Assembly: GCF_901933205.1 (NCBI RefSeq) | Contig: NC_044571.1 | Span: 76,075,689 to 76,139,688, forward strand | Origin: Camarhynchus parvulus | Lineage: Eukaryota; Chordata; Aves; Passeriformes; Thraupidae | Direction: 5' to 3' | Length of the DNA stretch: 64,000 nt | In this document: positions 1 through 13,863 of the stretch, in pieces | How positions within the stretch are numbered: position 1 is the stretch's first letter | Layout of the letters: the number at the start of each line of letters is the position of its first letter | Program-made: the position numbers and the translations under genes | The notes under the pieces: model-generated | Database searches by the model: none | Seen by the model: the letters and a program-made list of their open reading frames with translations, nothing else | Told to the model about the DNA's origin: nothing

Positions 1-3000
1 CATCTTTACACTCTTTATCATCTACATGCAGTAAGAATACTTTTCTCTACTTCTGTTTTTTTAATCCTCAAATTACTGGTATTTTCTTATGCTATTATGG
101 TGATTAATGGAGATCAGTAATGCAGAGTACAGCTGATATCCAAAAAAAGCTGAGTTTTACCTCCTTTTAAACATTACTGAAAGGGTAACATTGGCATAAT
201 ACGGCATGTGACTATTGCTTGAAAAGTAGCTTGATACTAAGGAATAGTTTTTCTCAAGTGGTGATTTAGTGCTACTGCTGATGTTACTGAGGACATTGTT
301 TGTAGAACATGCCTTTCATGTGTTGTTTTGTGACTGCTGTTAAGTGCTGTAGTTTCTGGATGATAATAAAAACCCAAACCATTTACAGAGATCTATTTCC
401 TGTATTTTAGCTCCTCTTTCTGGAGAACAGCTTTACTGTATCCAAGGTATCTTTACTGCAAAAAAGATTTCAAGGTACCTGGAGTTTATTGGCTGTGCCA
501 AGTAGGGTCACACAGACTTTTGGCAGTGGATGGAAGGCTTTTACCATTGTATGTGGCATGATGCAAACCAAAATTTGAATGGAATTTTGTGCTGAAAAAT
601 CCTGCTGTTCTTTTGAATTCAGAACCTTAAGTGGGAAATCTAAAAGTTAGGCAATCTGTAGAATTTGTAAATAAATTATTTCCAAAAGATGACTTACTTA
701 CTTACTTACTCCAAAGTCTTACTTTTTAAGACTTAAGACTTCTAAGATGTGTTAGAAATTATATGCAAGTAAACATTTTCTTTCTAGTAGTGCTATTCCA
801 TCTGGTCATTGAGTCCTGCCCCTTATGTGTCATGAAATACACTGCAATATACATGTCAGAAGATTGACTCCTGGAATGCAAAAATGTGTATGTGTTTTGG
901 AGGGATTTGTCCCTCCTGTGCAAGTATTTCATTGGCAAATAGCCCAGTTTTGGGGTTTAAAACAGGATAGAAAGTGCATTTTAATGCCTAACCCCAAGTC
1001 TGAGAGCTGATGTGCAGTAGCACTTGTATGTAAACTTCCCTGCTGGAAAAATGTTAGTGAAGGACAGATTGTCAGTGTACTAAGCTAGTGAGAAGACACT
1101 AATTCAGTCAGACATCTGGTTATACTGCTTATTTATACTTCACAATATTTTGCATTGTGAAAAATAGATGTTTTCTTATAGATGTGAGGAGGGATAATTG
1201 TGTATTAAAATGTCAGTTTTAAAGTAAATGAGGCACACAAATTATCAGATGAAAACAGGAGGAAAAGGGTTCTGATGTACATAACTGCCTTGAGACATAG
1301 GCTGTTCCTCAACTTTTGTGGTTTTCCAGGTAAGTGTTTCTTGAAATTACCAAACCTAGTACATACTTAAAAAACTATTCTTTGTTAAATAACATGTTTA
1401 ATGATTTCTTTCCTGCCTGCAATATAATGGTTTCTGCCATTGACATAATGTAATTTTTATCTCTAGTCTCAACTGTCTTGCTTGAAATGACCTGTAAAAT
1501 TATTTTCCAGACTCTTCATTAGACATAATCTCTTCAGGGAGTACTGTACAAAGTGGCAGCTGTGTTTCAGATTGTCAACCTCTTTGATGAGATGCTTTGT
1601 CTTCTGAAAATATGTTGCAATAGTCTCGTTGAGATCAAAAAGGTAGAAGAGTTGGTATGGAGAGGGGTTCATTTCCTTTTATAGCCTAGTGTATGGAGCA
1701 TCTGCACAAATCATAATGTGATTTTGGTTTGATGGATCTAATTCATACTGGGCGCTGGAAAAAAAATCATATCTGAATCTCTCATATTCTGGGTGGCTAA
1801 ATGTAATCCCTTAGGTCTCGAGTAAAAGGACAACAACATTGTTATCAAGCCCCCCAGCTTTTAGTTCACTCTGTGTATCCTGCAAGTAGGTAGAAGAGAA
1901 TGCTTCACTTTCCACATCACACATGTCCCTATTTATTTCATATAGGTAGACTTTTTCCCCCACATGTGTTTGTTTTTGGTGCAGGCTTGTGAGATTTCTT
2001 GGGTTCAGTTGTTAGGCACTCTTGTGTTCATTGTGTACACTCACTAATTTAACTGGGAGCTTTTTTGGTCAGCTACAATACCCAGTTTCCTATGCTATGA
2101 TTATGAATAACAATTTTTCTTGAGCCGTTGTGATATCTGCAAGTTTATTTATAGCCTAACTCTCATTTAGTCACCAAACAAATGAAAGTTGCCTCCCTGG
2201 GGGACAATATTTTATAAAACTGTAAGATTTCCATGAAAATATAAGTAATTTGTTAAATTTGCATGAGGAAGGTGGAGTAGTGATTCAGAAATGTGTGGGA
2301 TGTGTATGGCATACTTTTCAATGTAAATGTAATAACCAGCATGCTGTTTGTCAAACATTGTCCCAGCAGCATTTCCCACCACAGAAGCTGAAGGTTATAA
2401 TAACTGGCTACTTGAAGAAGTCCTGCCAGTGTTGGTATCCCCAAATAAATATGATTTGGCGTGGTGGGTCTGCGTCATCAGGCTGTGTTGGACTTTCCAG
2501 CTCGGCAAACATGAGCAAAAGAAGAGTTTGGCAATTAAACTACGTCCATCAAATTCTTTTGCTTTCATACCTCAGGCTCTTATGCAGTACAAGGCAATGC
2601 CTTAGCAGAAGGCCTTAAACTTGAAGTGCATACACTGAGTTTTATATACAGGTTTGTGCACTTACTTGTGAGTGTAGCCATTGCTACACAGAGTCCACTC
2701 AACAGGCGGCTTAAAGGATTTGTGTTGATAAGCAGTATTTAAATCTAAGTTTTGATAATTAAATGTGGACAAAAAGCTTAATGATAATTAAATGATAGGC
2801 AGTGTTCTCTGGAATGGATTAATATTTTTGTCTTGAAGTAGAAAGTTTATTATTTGTTTAGCACTGACATACACAATCAAGTATACAATTTTTAGTGAAA
2901 TAAAATGTGTGGAATATAATGTGAAGATGACTGACTAAGGTGTGGGTCTGGGCTTATCTTTCATATCCATTTCTGTCCAACTACACTTTTTCCTACTAAT

Positions 3001-3599
3001 AGTGCATTTTTCAGCACAGCTGTGTTGTAACCCCTAGTCTGATATGTTTGAATAAATTTTTGTCAATATTGGAAAAAAAACCCAAAAGGCAAGGTTTGGC
3101 ATTAAGAATAAAATGTGAGATTTACTACAAGAACCCCAAATAAGTGAAATAATGACATATCAAGTACTGTCATTTTTAGGTGCTTTCTCAAAGCTGTGTG
3201 GGAAGTAGATAACTTGTTTTCTGAAGAGTTGAATGTAGTTCCCCTTTTGTTAAAAAAAATTACTCGTATGAATAAAATATCAATATTGTGGTTGTGAGCT
3301 CAGTTGATGCCAGTTCAGAAGAGCATGACTGGAGTTTATTTTGGTCTTTGAACTTGATTAAACACTGGCTTTGATGTCAGTATTTACCTTAGTGAAGAGA
3401 ACAAAGAAGTGAGGATATTTACAAAATTATTAGCATCTATGAGGCCTTTCAAGCAGGTAGAAAGAAGGATCATAAACCAAAGGATCATGGTTGATCTGTA
3501 GAAAACAATACAGACCACAAGGCCTGGTGCTGCTGCAGCACTAACAACTTTGCAGAGTATTCAGTCTGGAGAATTTTCATAAAGTTTTGTGCTGTGTTA
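1..3599. other. Presumed TRPC6 intron 1 / 5' flank, no gene seen
   Basis: AT-rich single-copy-looking sequence. No exon with good splice sites and coding character was recognised. A short (ACTT)n tract lies at about 692-710. Around 2250-2620 both strands are open for 60-120 codons, but the peptides resemble nothing I know. Confidence 0.6.
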
Positions 3600-3890
3600 C
3601 AAAATCCTAGAAGGGTTTGGTATGGGGGAGATCCTAAGGATTGTCATCTACTCCCAACACCCCTGCTATGGGCAGGGATGGCACCCATTAGATCAACTTG
3701 CTCAGAGCTCCACCAACCTGGCCTCGCGCGCTTCCAGGCATGGAACATCCACAACTTCTCTGGGCAACCTGTTCCAGTTGTCTCAGAACCCTCTGAGTAA
3801 AGAATATCTTCCTAAGAGCTAATGAACTCTCTCCTGTTTTAGTTTAAAGCCTTTTCCTCTTGTCCTATCCCTGTCTGCACATGTCACATC
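3600..3890 (-). mobile_element. CR1 LINE 3'-end fragment, antisense to TRPC6
   Basis: Read on the + strand, the segment follows the order of the inverted CR1 3' end: a degraded tail with ATCCTAGAA, then CCAACACCCCTGCTATGGGC, a stretch like TTGCTCAGAGC, then CAACTTCTCTGGGCAACCTG, and finally CTTTTCCTCTTGTCCTATCC. The element is 5'-truncated and carries only the 3' part. Its many substitutions suggest an old copy. It has no coding capacity. Confidence 0.8.
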
Positions 3891-6007
3891 AGCTTAACTA
3901 GCAGCTAGGTGAGTGCCCAGCAGACTGGAGGGGTGGACTCAGAGCTGGTCTCTTGCCTCCTGTCATCTTCTGTCGACACTGGGCTTAGTTCAGAGGAACA
4001 CTTGCTTGTGCTGATTTTCTTCCTGGCCCAGCCTGGGTGTGCACATTGACTGACTTTGGGACTGATGACTGACTGCTTAGCAGCTTTTCAAAGGGAAAGA
4101 TTCCCTTATCTTTGAGGAGTGATTTGTATTTTCTTTTCCTTCTCTCTAAGATGTTTGCCTGCCATCAATATGTTCCAGCTTTTCTAGTCATGATTTCCCC
4201 CCTTATTTGGAACAGCTAGCCAGGCCAGACTGATAAACTTTGTTAGTCCTACTCTGTGTGCATGTACTCGGCCTGCCAGGTAGTAATAGCCCACAGTAAA
4301 CTTCTGTGGGAATTTTTCCTAACCAACTGTTTTTCATGACAGAAAATTATAAACCAATTTTCCTTCCTGCTTTTCAATGCAGTAATTGATTTTCTGTACT
4401 AGTTTTAATTCCATTGTGTTAATCTTTAGTTATATGCTTTTCTTCCTTAAGATAACTTAAAATTACTTTCAATTTTCAAGTATTATAAAAAATGTCTTAA
4501 TGAAAGAAACATGCACTAGAAATTCCTAGTTTATTATCTTCATTTGCTAAGGGTGTTGTGTTGTCTGTGAGTTGAAGTTATGTTTCTTGGGGTTTTTTTT
4601 TCCATCTGGATTTATTAATTTATAGTTAACTCCAGTGAAATCACGATGATCAAAGTATATTACCTACAGAAAGCTTTTGAAATGGTAATTGAAAGGTTAT
4701 AGAGCTTTATTTGGGGATATGTGGGAGAGGACTTTTGGAAAGTTACATGTGTGCTGTACTAGTGGTGCTTATTCAAAGAGAAATCCTGTGCTCTGAGAGC
4801 TCTCAAGCTTCTGTTAGCCCTGAAGGATAATTCTGAATGCTGGAGGATCTGCCTGTGCCATGTCCACTGCTTGTCTTTTGCTTTCCTCTGTCCTGCAGAA
4901 GCACATAGAGTAGGGTGGCTGCTCACAGGGCTCATTCAGACTCTGCAAAGGATCATCTTGTTCCCCTGGTGGGTGGGTTACCTAGTTATGCTGACAAATC
5001 AGATGCAAAAGGTAGGCTGTGGGAAGGCAGCAGGGACTCTTCCTCTCTGTAGATTTTATATTCCTCTCCCTTTAAGAACAAGTTTCCTATTAATTACTCA
5101 GGACAGTTTTTGAAGACTGCTGCTCTTGTGAGTCTTAGAGAGTGAATCTTGTGCGTCTCAAGTTTTAGAATAGTACTTCTCCCCATACAAGACAAAATTT
5201 GTTTTCTCTCTTCTAAGTGTGGAAATCTGAGCTAAAAACTGCAACAATCCTTGATAAAAATACAATCGAGTGCAGTAGCACTTAAAAAACTTAGCTGATA
5301 TGACTTCATTTTCAAGTAGTAAGCACAGGATGAAGCTTTTCAAGGATACTGGGTATTTTGTGTGGCCTCTCATTGTGAGATGTTCTCACTTGAGGATCAA
5401 AAGCTCTGGAAAACTTGGGCTGTAATCCATATTACTGTTCAAGTCCCTTGGATGTCAGTGAGGCTGGGAGTCTGTAACAAGTTCTTGCTGCCCAGGGAAG
5501 ACTAAGGAGTTGCAACAACGTGGCAGATATGTTGGAGCAAAAACACTAATATTGTGAACTGACATCTAAGCAACAAATAAAACCATCAAAAATTAGGAAG
5601 GGAGAGGGACTTAAGTTTCTGAAGATACAGTTTAGATTATTTGAAACATTTTGTAGAGCACTTCTAACAAAAAAGTCAGCAATGAAAATGTCTCCAGGTC
5701 TGCAGTATGAATGTTGAATATGGTACAAAGCCGAAGAAGTTAATGCTCCCTACTTTTCTTCAGAAAAGAATTTTAGAGGTTTAAGTTAGACAGCTATTTA
5801 ATCATTTAGCAACATCTGATGTGAGCACATTTGTAGGTAAACAGCAAATGATGTGACAGTGAAATTTCAGAACTTCTTTGTATGATAAAATAATAATGAT
5901 CTTACCTAACAAGTTGATATATAAAATATACACTGGGATTTCTTACCCCACAGCCACTTCTGTCCTAGAATCAGCAACAGCATTTAATGCATAACAGGAA
6001 GAGAAAC

Positions 6008-6024
6008 AAAAAAAAAAAAAAAAA
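6008..6024 (+). repeat. A17 homopolymer
   Basis: An uninterrupted run of 17 A. It is not preceded by a recognisable retroposed gene or SINE, so it may be simple slippage rather than a retroposon tail. Confidence 0.9.
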
Positions 6025-6210
6025 CCTAGGTGGGGATTTACAGGGACAGCAAGGCTAATGCCTCTCATTTTACAAAGCTGTCTGAGGATCTTTCATGACC
6101 TGAGGTTTCTATTTTACTGATTTTACATCAAATCTAAAAACCAGCAGAAATTTCTCTAGTTATCAGTGATAGTGCCTTAGAGGGAAAGAGCATCCTTTGT
6201 GGTTTAACTT

Positions 6211-6267
6211 GCTTTGTGCAGGGCATGGCTCAGTGAGGAAGTGAGGCTTTGTGCAGGGCATGGCTCA
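6211..6267 (+). repeat. Direct duplication of 22 bp, period 35
   Basis: The 22-bp unit beginning GCTTTGTGCAGGGCATGGCT occurs at 6211-6232 and again, identical, at 6246-6267. Thirteen unrelated bases lie between. It looks like a recent local duplication; no function is suggested. Confidence 0.9.
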
Positions 6268-7620
6268 CTCAGTGGTGCTGGAAGCAGCACTGCTGCGTGT
6301 CTGTTTGCCTTTTTCAAACTCTGTCTATGACAAGATTTCTGAGTGCATACAGGTCTTGATATCTCCAGAGGGCCAGAAAAGGCATGGAAGTACACATTGA
6401 GGAGGAGGGGAAGTAGAATCACTGCAGAGGCATGTGGTCCAGTTCCTGTATGTATTTAGATGCCTGAGGACAGTTTTGGGGAATCAGAGTTACATGACAG
6501 ATTCAGCAGCAAAGTGTCTTCTGTTGAGTGAGATGTAATTTCTGAATAATTTCTATATCTGGAATAATTCTTCTGAATCTATCAATATTATATTGGCAGA
6601 GGGGGAGTGTTGCCCCAAATATGAATTTCTAACCAGACAGCCCCTTGGCAGTGGCACAGTACAGCTGAGTGCTCGTTATTGTAAGAAATATGGAACAAGA
6701 TTTGTAGTGCTGAGTGCCATCTGAAAATGGAAGTGTGCCCATCTGTGCAAGCTCTCATCCAGACTCAGCAGCAGGCTGCTGCTGGTAAGGGGCATGAGGT
6801 GGCTCTTTTTCCATGTGATGCAGGGTTGGGATCCTGCCTCTGTGCCTGCTGGGGTTGTACTTCTCTGCTATGTTGTGATAGCGAGCAGTCAGGATCATTC
6901 CATCTGTGTGATCATGTCACACTGCCTATTTGTTCAGGTAAGCACAGCTTTTTGTTATGCTCCTTGGGCTGCTTCTCGTGTTGCTGTAATCATAACATTT
7001 GTCCTGAGTATAGGCAATGGGTCATTAGTGGAATATGTTCAGATATGTTAGCAGGTGTCACTGTCTTGGCTGAAGAGTCAGTGATTGATAGGATCACCTT
7101 ACCTCTCGCTCTGCTCGGTAACCCCTGAGCCCAAGACTGAGACAAAAGGTAGAAGAAAACAAGAAAACATCTACTTTTATTCTAATATTCTTCAAAGTAC
7201 TAGTTCTGAGAATATAAGAGGCAGTAAATATGAAATTATGACTGCTAAATACCTTACAAAAAAAAAAATAAAGGCAAGGTGCTAAAAACAATGTAACTGG
7301 AGGGGATATTTAAAAGGAATTGAAAAAGTTATGGATCTACAAAATAAGACTGCCTTTTTTCTCACCTGTCTCCAGTCATCAATTAGCATCTTCCTAAAAA
7401 TTCAAGGTAATTTCCAGAAAGCAGCAAAGACAGATACAGCTGCTTTATGTTCTTGTGTACAGGAATGGGACATTGCAGAGTGGTGGAGAAGAATGGTAAA
7501 ACTATTTTCATGACACTTTTCATGTGCAGCATCTAGAGAAATGATATGTCAACTAGACTAACTTTATATCCCAGACATTATTGCTGCATGAGAGCATGAC
7601 CCTCTGCTCCTCACACTTTT

Positions 7621-7650
7621 GCACTTACTGCTGCTGCACTTACTGCTGCT
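7621..7650 (+). repeat. 15-bp perfect tandem duplication
   Basis: The unit GCACTTACTGCTGCT is repeated twice without a gap or mismatch. Confidence 0.95.
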
Positions 7651-8317
7651 CCAGAGAGTACATGGCATAACACTTACAGAAGGATCATGAGGAAGAAATC
7701 CAATTTCTCAGTAAATAAAAATTGTAAGTAAAACTCTGAAATTGCATGTTTTGTCTTTTGGGTTTATTTCCTTCCCCTTCCCTTCTTGGATGTCACCTTT
7801 TATGCCTGGCAAAAAAAGAACAATTTCATTTTTCCAATGCAGAATATAGAGGACGGCTGTGTTCCCATTTCCCAAGTCCTATGTAAAAATGAAGGCTGAG
7901 TAAATCTGAAGCTTCTGTTCATGTGGAATGTTACTGGTTTAGTATCTGTTTTCATGGTTTGAAAAATCACTTTCATTCTTTTTTTCCAAATAAGTCTTGA
8001 CAGCACTGTTCTCAGAAGTATTCTCCATTGGCTTTTTGATCAAAAGTGTTTCAATATGGCTGAAATAAGAATATTTGCATTTGCTTTGTTGACGCCACCA
8101 TAAATCATACATGGGTTGATCCAATATTAACTGCTTTTGAATCCCCCCCTGGGATGGCTGTAGAGGGGACAGCTCCAGCTCTGCTGAACTCTCTCCCGCT
8201 CTGCAGACGTGACTTGACTCCCTGGGCAGTGCTCAGGGTGTATCTGCTTGTCGGTGTTCAGCTCATGGTGTTCTCTCAAGAGACCAGCCCAGGCAAAGCT
8301 ATTGTGACCAAAACTAC

Positions 8318-8343
8318 AGTTCTGTCTCCCAGTTCTGTCTCCC
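8318..8343 (+). repeat. 13-bp perfect tandem duplication
   Basis: The unit AGTTCTGTCTCCC occurs twice head to tail. It lies in a stretch with open frames on both strands that I could not relate to any protein. Confidence 0.9.
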
Positions 8344-11300
8344 TTCAGTGGGAAAATGTTGCTAATTGTGCTGTGGAACTGATGCAAAGCTGTACATTCC
8401 AAGTCAGTTACAAAGCAACCATACAAATGCTTTCTTCTCCTCTACAATGTGAAAGTTTGGATTCAGGTAATGGAGCCTCCCCTTGTCCCCTTAATTTTAA
8501 TGTATTTGTGTAAAATCTGGTAAGTGAGGTTAGGCAGTTAGACAAGCAAGAAGAATTCCTGATGAATTTTTTTTTTTCAGAACCTGTACCAGCACCAAAT
8601 AAATGAAAAGGACACTTTGATTCTTATTTCTCCTGATGTACTTACTTCTCCAGGAGGAGAGTTCCCTTCCATCCCAACAAACTACTACTGTATAATTCTT
8701 AGCTCTGCTAGTACCCATGCAATTTCATGCTAAAAAACGGTGTACACTGTTATTCTGCTTTGATTCACTGGATTCTCTGGATGTTAGAATTATCATTCTT
8801 TATCACTTAACACTATTTAACTAAGGAAAGTTTTAATTAAATTACAGTTCTTCTCTGAAGCATGTTACAAATCCAGTATAATTTGATAATAAGTAGCACC
8901 ATGTGAGAACTGGTCCTACTTATTTGATTGGTATTTACCATTGTACCCGAAGGTCAGTGCTCCAGATTCTTACAGTTTGAATCAATCTGTCAGTTTGAAT
9001 AAATACCTCTTAGGAAAACATCTCATATCTGTATTTCACTGTAGTGAACTATCTAGCAGTAAGGTAGGTTTGTAGGGTGTCAAAGACCAAGTTGCAAGAC
9101 CAATTTCAACTCAGGAAAAACAGAAATCTCAATCCACAGCAGCTACCTGCCAGAAAAATATTAGCAAGGCAGAAGAACTCTTGTTTCTCTTCCTTATGTT
9201 TTTTTCTTGAAGATAAAGGTCTCAAGGTTTTCCCTGTATATTCTGAAACTTTATTTTCCCCCAGTGAAAGCAAACTTCTTGATTTTAGTTATAATAACAG
9301 TCTTTGTCAAGTGATTGTAAAATCCTCCCCATGCTATTCTATTATTATTACCTAACTGGAGAGCAACAACAGCTAATAACATTGTCATATGTCTAGCTAG
9401 TTCATGGATTTCTTCTGTTGAATCAAAGGCAACATGGTGTTCAGTGGAGGCCAGCTCCTTTTAATCTCTTCTGAGTGACAATGTTTGCAAATGTCACACG
9501 TTCTGCAAAATATTCTGCAATTATAAAGTAACGGTAGCTGTTAAAGGTCTCATTCTATGCCTTTGATCTATCAAATCTGATCACAGTAACTTGTGCTCTG
9601 TGCTGCAGTCACCATTACATCTCAGATCTGAGAAAGCCAAATGATCTTTTCCTGCTGGAATTGTGTGTGTGACTTGCCACCAATTCTGTTTTCTCTAAAA
9701 GTGTCACTGAGGTCATGATACCAAGTACTTATGCATATCAGCGAACAATAAGCATCATCATTGCTTCTTTATTCTAACAAGGTAATTAATTTGCATAACA
9801 ATTACAAATATTAGAAGTAAACCAAAGTAATTCCCTTTTTTTTGTACTGCTTTCCCTTTTACATATGCACACATTGAAACGCTAAGATCTTCTGCAGGAA
9901 CTCTTCTTCATCCTGAAGTTACACTGCTGCAGTTTTTATTGTGTGCGTGTGTGTGTTAGGGTAAATTTAATGCTACTGCATGGACTCTTTAATTAGAAGT
10001 ACATCACATTTACATGATGAAAATGGCTTATTCCTAATAGAGATGCAGGAAGAGCATCAATAGGCGCACTTCATTATTTTCCTTCAAATACAGCTGTTAA
10101 AAAAATGGTCTCTTGGACATGGGCATCGTATATTGTGCAAATCTTTCTTTTTTCTAGGTAGGAAAAGTTTGTGTAGATGTAGTGTTCTCTCTGAAGTTGA
10201 AGCTAGTGTCAGCTTCATCATTGGTTGAGTTACAAATGCAGTTTCTCAGTGAAATTTTAATTTTGTAGAAATACGAGGTCAGACCTAGATTCATATTAGA
10301 TGATAGACACATTTCATTTTATACAGAGTATATGAAAGGACAAATGGATAAGCATATTAAGTTCCTGAATCAGTCTGGAATGACTGCTGGAATAATCTTA
10401 ATCATTACCTTTTTCTCATTTGTATTTGCTATGTTATTGCATATCTCTGTTATTTGAAACACAGTTATGTCTAAGTTAGTTACTCTCTTTAGTATAATTA
10501 TATTCTCTTCTACTTTTTTTGCAAGGCAGAGACAACTTACTGTTCCTTCTTCCTCAGATGCCAAGCAGAAAATGCACATGCTGCTTCTGCAGAAGGAAGC
10601 AGCTCTGTCACTAAACCCTGATGGCTGATCCAATTCCAATAGATTTTCCTATTGCTCTTTTCTGTTCAGATGTTTAAAAGATCTTCAGTACTTTTTCCTG
10701 TACTCTGAGTAGTTCTGAGGTTGTTGCTTGTCATTTTCCTAATCAGTTGTTTACATGGCTTTCATTTCATATCCAGTCCCTTTTATCCACAATTGCATGC
10801 ACACTCATAAATTATTCCAGTTCTCCTGCAATCATGAGACATATATTCAGCATGGAGGATCCATGATGTTAAAATCCATATTTTTCTCCCATCCTTGTTT
10901 TATTGGCAGTTTTCCTCAGTTCAGTTCCCTCACCCATGACAGGTCAAGATTAGTGAGAGATACACAAAGGAGAATATATTGAAAGATATCATAAAAAGGA
11001 ATAGCATCTGAAATAAAAAAAAAGAATATGCTCTGAATAGTATTTCACCATGAAAGATTCTGAATGTGGAGACTCTACCTAGCAATTTGATGAGATCTCA
11101 GGGCTGTTATATTTCATATTTGCAGATTTCCTCAGATTTCAGCTGCATTTGATTTTAGTAGTCAGATCTACAAGAAAGAAATACAGACTGAATAGATCTT
11201 TTGAGGATAAAAGAAATACTCAATTTTTTATTACAACCCAGAAGCTGACTAATCTGATTAAGGCATAATTTATTCCTGTGTTGGAGTGCTAGTTCAGTGC

Positions 11301-13863
11301 TGACTGGAGGGCATGTTTTATGTCATTCCCTGTAGGCTTTGTGGTTAAACCAGGTAGGTGTGTTCCCCCTCATTCAGTTAACAATTTTTTTCATTTTGTT
11401 CCACTCTTTTCTATCTTTGCTTGCATTGCATGTGGAAATATTGGAGTAATCTTAGTTGCCACGTTGTTTCCTGTCTAGGATTTGTACTTTGCTACTTGAT
11501 GGGGTTTTATTGTAAACTCTGGGCTTTTTTATCCTTACAGATGATAAGAACAATCCTACTGAGGCTCTTGTGCATGTTTTTCTTAAAGGATGCCCAGTAG
11601 TCTTGGTTTAGAACAAACAATTAAAAAATGTGACTAGTTAAAATTAATAAAGGTTTATAAATATAAAGTGAAAGCGATGTATTTAGACTTGTATCCTTCA
11701 GCAGCATTCCTCTGACCAAGTAACAGAGGAAGCAACTACCTGAAGAGCTGTCTTTTTAAGGTGTTCTACATTACTTTAATCATTCTTTTTCTAATCATCT
11801 CCAGGTCTCCTGTTCAAGATGGGTTTTGTGTTTCTCTGACCTTTTTTGCTGATACCATACCCTATTGCCTGGAACTACAACTGTAAAATAAACTGTGTTA
11901 AAGCTATTGGTGAAAATTGTGTCTGACTCATGCCAGAAGTAATTCATACCTCTAGAAGACCAGGGAAGTGGAATAAAACAAGACATTTTGAGTTTGGTCT
12001 GAATTCTGGTCAGTATTTCACCTTGTGCTTGAATCCCCCAGTGGAGTTCCTGGATTGCTGTATTGCAGTTGGATTTAAATACATTCAGTGTCTAGGATGA
12101 GCTCTATTATCTGTACTACATGATAAATGTTTGTTTTCCTTCCTTTTATAGATATGTATGTAACATATGCACATGCTCATATATGTTCCCCTTTTTGAAA
12201 ATAGATGGCATTAATTGGAATTAAAGGAAATTACCCTCTATCATTAAATGATCAAAGTAGAGAGTTCAGCAGAGCTCCTGACAATGTCAGCACAAGCTTG
12301 TGTTATCCTGTCACTGTATTGTTGTGTTTATCCTCACCTGCTGAAAGTTCTGTGGGTGGATGATCTCTGGACCTTGCATTATATGAATTGCACAATAATC
12401 TTACTGACCTTAAAAAAATGGACTTTTAAATATACTAAACCAATTAATTTAATTTTCCTAGTGCACATTTTGTATCACACTCCTAAACACGATTCTGGCA
12501 TTCTGTGCTTCTAAATGTTTTTAATCATTTTTATGGTTTATTACATTTGGAAGCAATCAATTAAATTTTCTCTAGTATTTAATTGAATATTAATGAGTCA
12601 TTTAATGGAGTTGATAATAATATGAGTGAGAAATTTTGAAAGGCATAAAAATTTAGTTCTGGCATTTAACATTAGTTAACAGTGCTTATATGATTTGACA
12701 GAAGGATGGATAGGCATGGAACTATTATACTTACTTTATTGAGCTAATCTGTTTCTGTGTGTGGATTTTATAAAGCATGTTATAAGGCATTAATGCACTT
12801 GTCAGTTTTGCAGATTTAAAGGGGTTAAAAGCACAAGATTATTTGCATAAATGAAGATTGACAAATGATCTGGAATAGATGAACATTAGGATTTTTATCT
12901 CCTAAGAGGTTTTATTGACTGTAAAGTATTAGAATGAGAATTAATTTAACAGTGATGCTTTCTTCTTGCTACCTGACAATTTAAATATGTCAGTCCTGAG
13001 TAGTGGTGTTAACTTACAGTAGAGTCAGTGCAGAGAATCACAATGTTTCATGTCTGGTTGAAGAGCAAGAAATTGAGAATAAGGCCTGCTGACTACAAGG
13101 AAAAAAAATCATCCACTGAATTGATTTTGAAGTGCAAATTGCAGTACTTATACACTAAATATATCCGAGAAAGTAATTAAAAACATAGAGTGTATCTTGG
13201 CTTTAGACAAATTGTTGAAGTCTCTACTGACAGAACTTCAGATATTCTTACAGATGACAGTCAGGATGGGAGAACAAGTGCTGTTGTATAGTTCTTCTGC
13301 AGTAGCCTTGAACCTAGTAAGTTTCAGCTTTGTTTATCCATCTCACATCTCTGCAGATTGTTTATTGAAGGTGAAGTGTATTTGACTGGGTATTGCTGGA
13401 TTTATATAACACTTTCATTTCTAGTTATAAAAATTGTGCTCTGTTTCCTGCACTTCTCCAGATATTGACTGGTTGGCTTTTCCTTGTGCAGGCTGAAGGG
13501 CTGTGTGGATTCTCAGTTACCTGGGTGACTTACATTCTTACTGATCAAACTGCCTTTTGTCTTTGTCTTATGAGGGGTGTTGTGTTTTGATTTGAGAACT
13601 TTAAAATTTTGCATTTTTTGTTGTTAAGTGGATGACTGGATGATTTCTAATTTGCAAGACTACAAAAAATAAGTTCACTGTTATCCACTTTCTTTAATGT
13701 CAGTTCAGGCCTCTTTATGTTTATCTTTGGAGTTCCTATGATTTACAAAAACAATTCTTTGGAATCATGGTACAGATGATGTCATAAATGCAATTGAGAC
13801 ACAGATAAATATAATGCGAACAATGGGCATTTATGCATGTCAACATAACTGGGAAAAGAGGAG

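Larger units (their letters stand above)
3891..13863. other. Presumed TRPC6 intron 1, no gene seen
   Basis: About 10 kb of AT-rich DNA without a recognisable exon, RNA gene or clear transposon. Small features are listed separately: a 35-bp-period duplication (6211-6267), an A17 tract (6008-6024) and tandem duplications of 15 and 13 bp (7621-7650, 8318-8343). At about 8640-8700 a weak resemblance to a CR1 3' end exists (CTTCCATCCCAAC), too degraded to call. Open frames at 6727-7128 and 8154-8513 look like chance. Confidence 0.6.

Noticed and set aside
2250..2618. 122-codon + frame with other open frames overlapping
   Set aside because: No similarity recognised, low-quality composition (Cys/Gln-rich), and three overlapping frames open at once.
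6727..7128. 133-codon + frame, Cys-rich
   Set aside because: No domain or homologue recognised and no supporting splice sites; longest chance frame in that area.
8154..8513. 119-codon + frame and overlapping 99-codon - frame
   Set aside because: Open on both strands, no recognised domain and no splice or promoter context; treated as chance.
8640..8700. Possible CR1 3'-end remnant
   Set aside because: Only a short CTTCCATCCCAAC-like match; too little to support.
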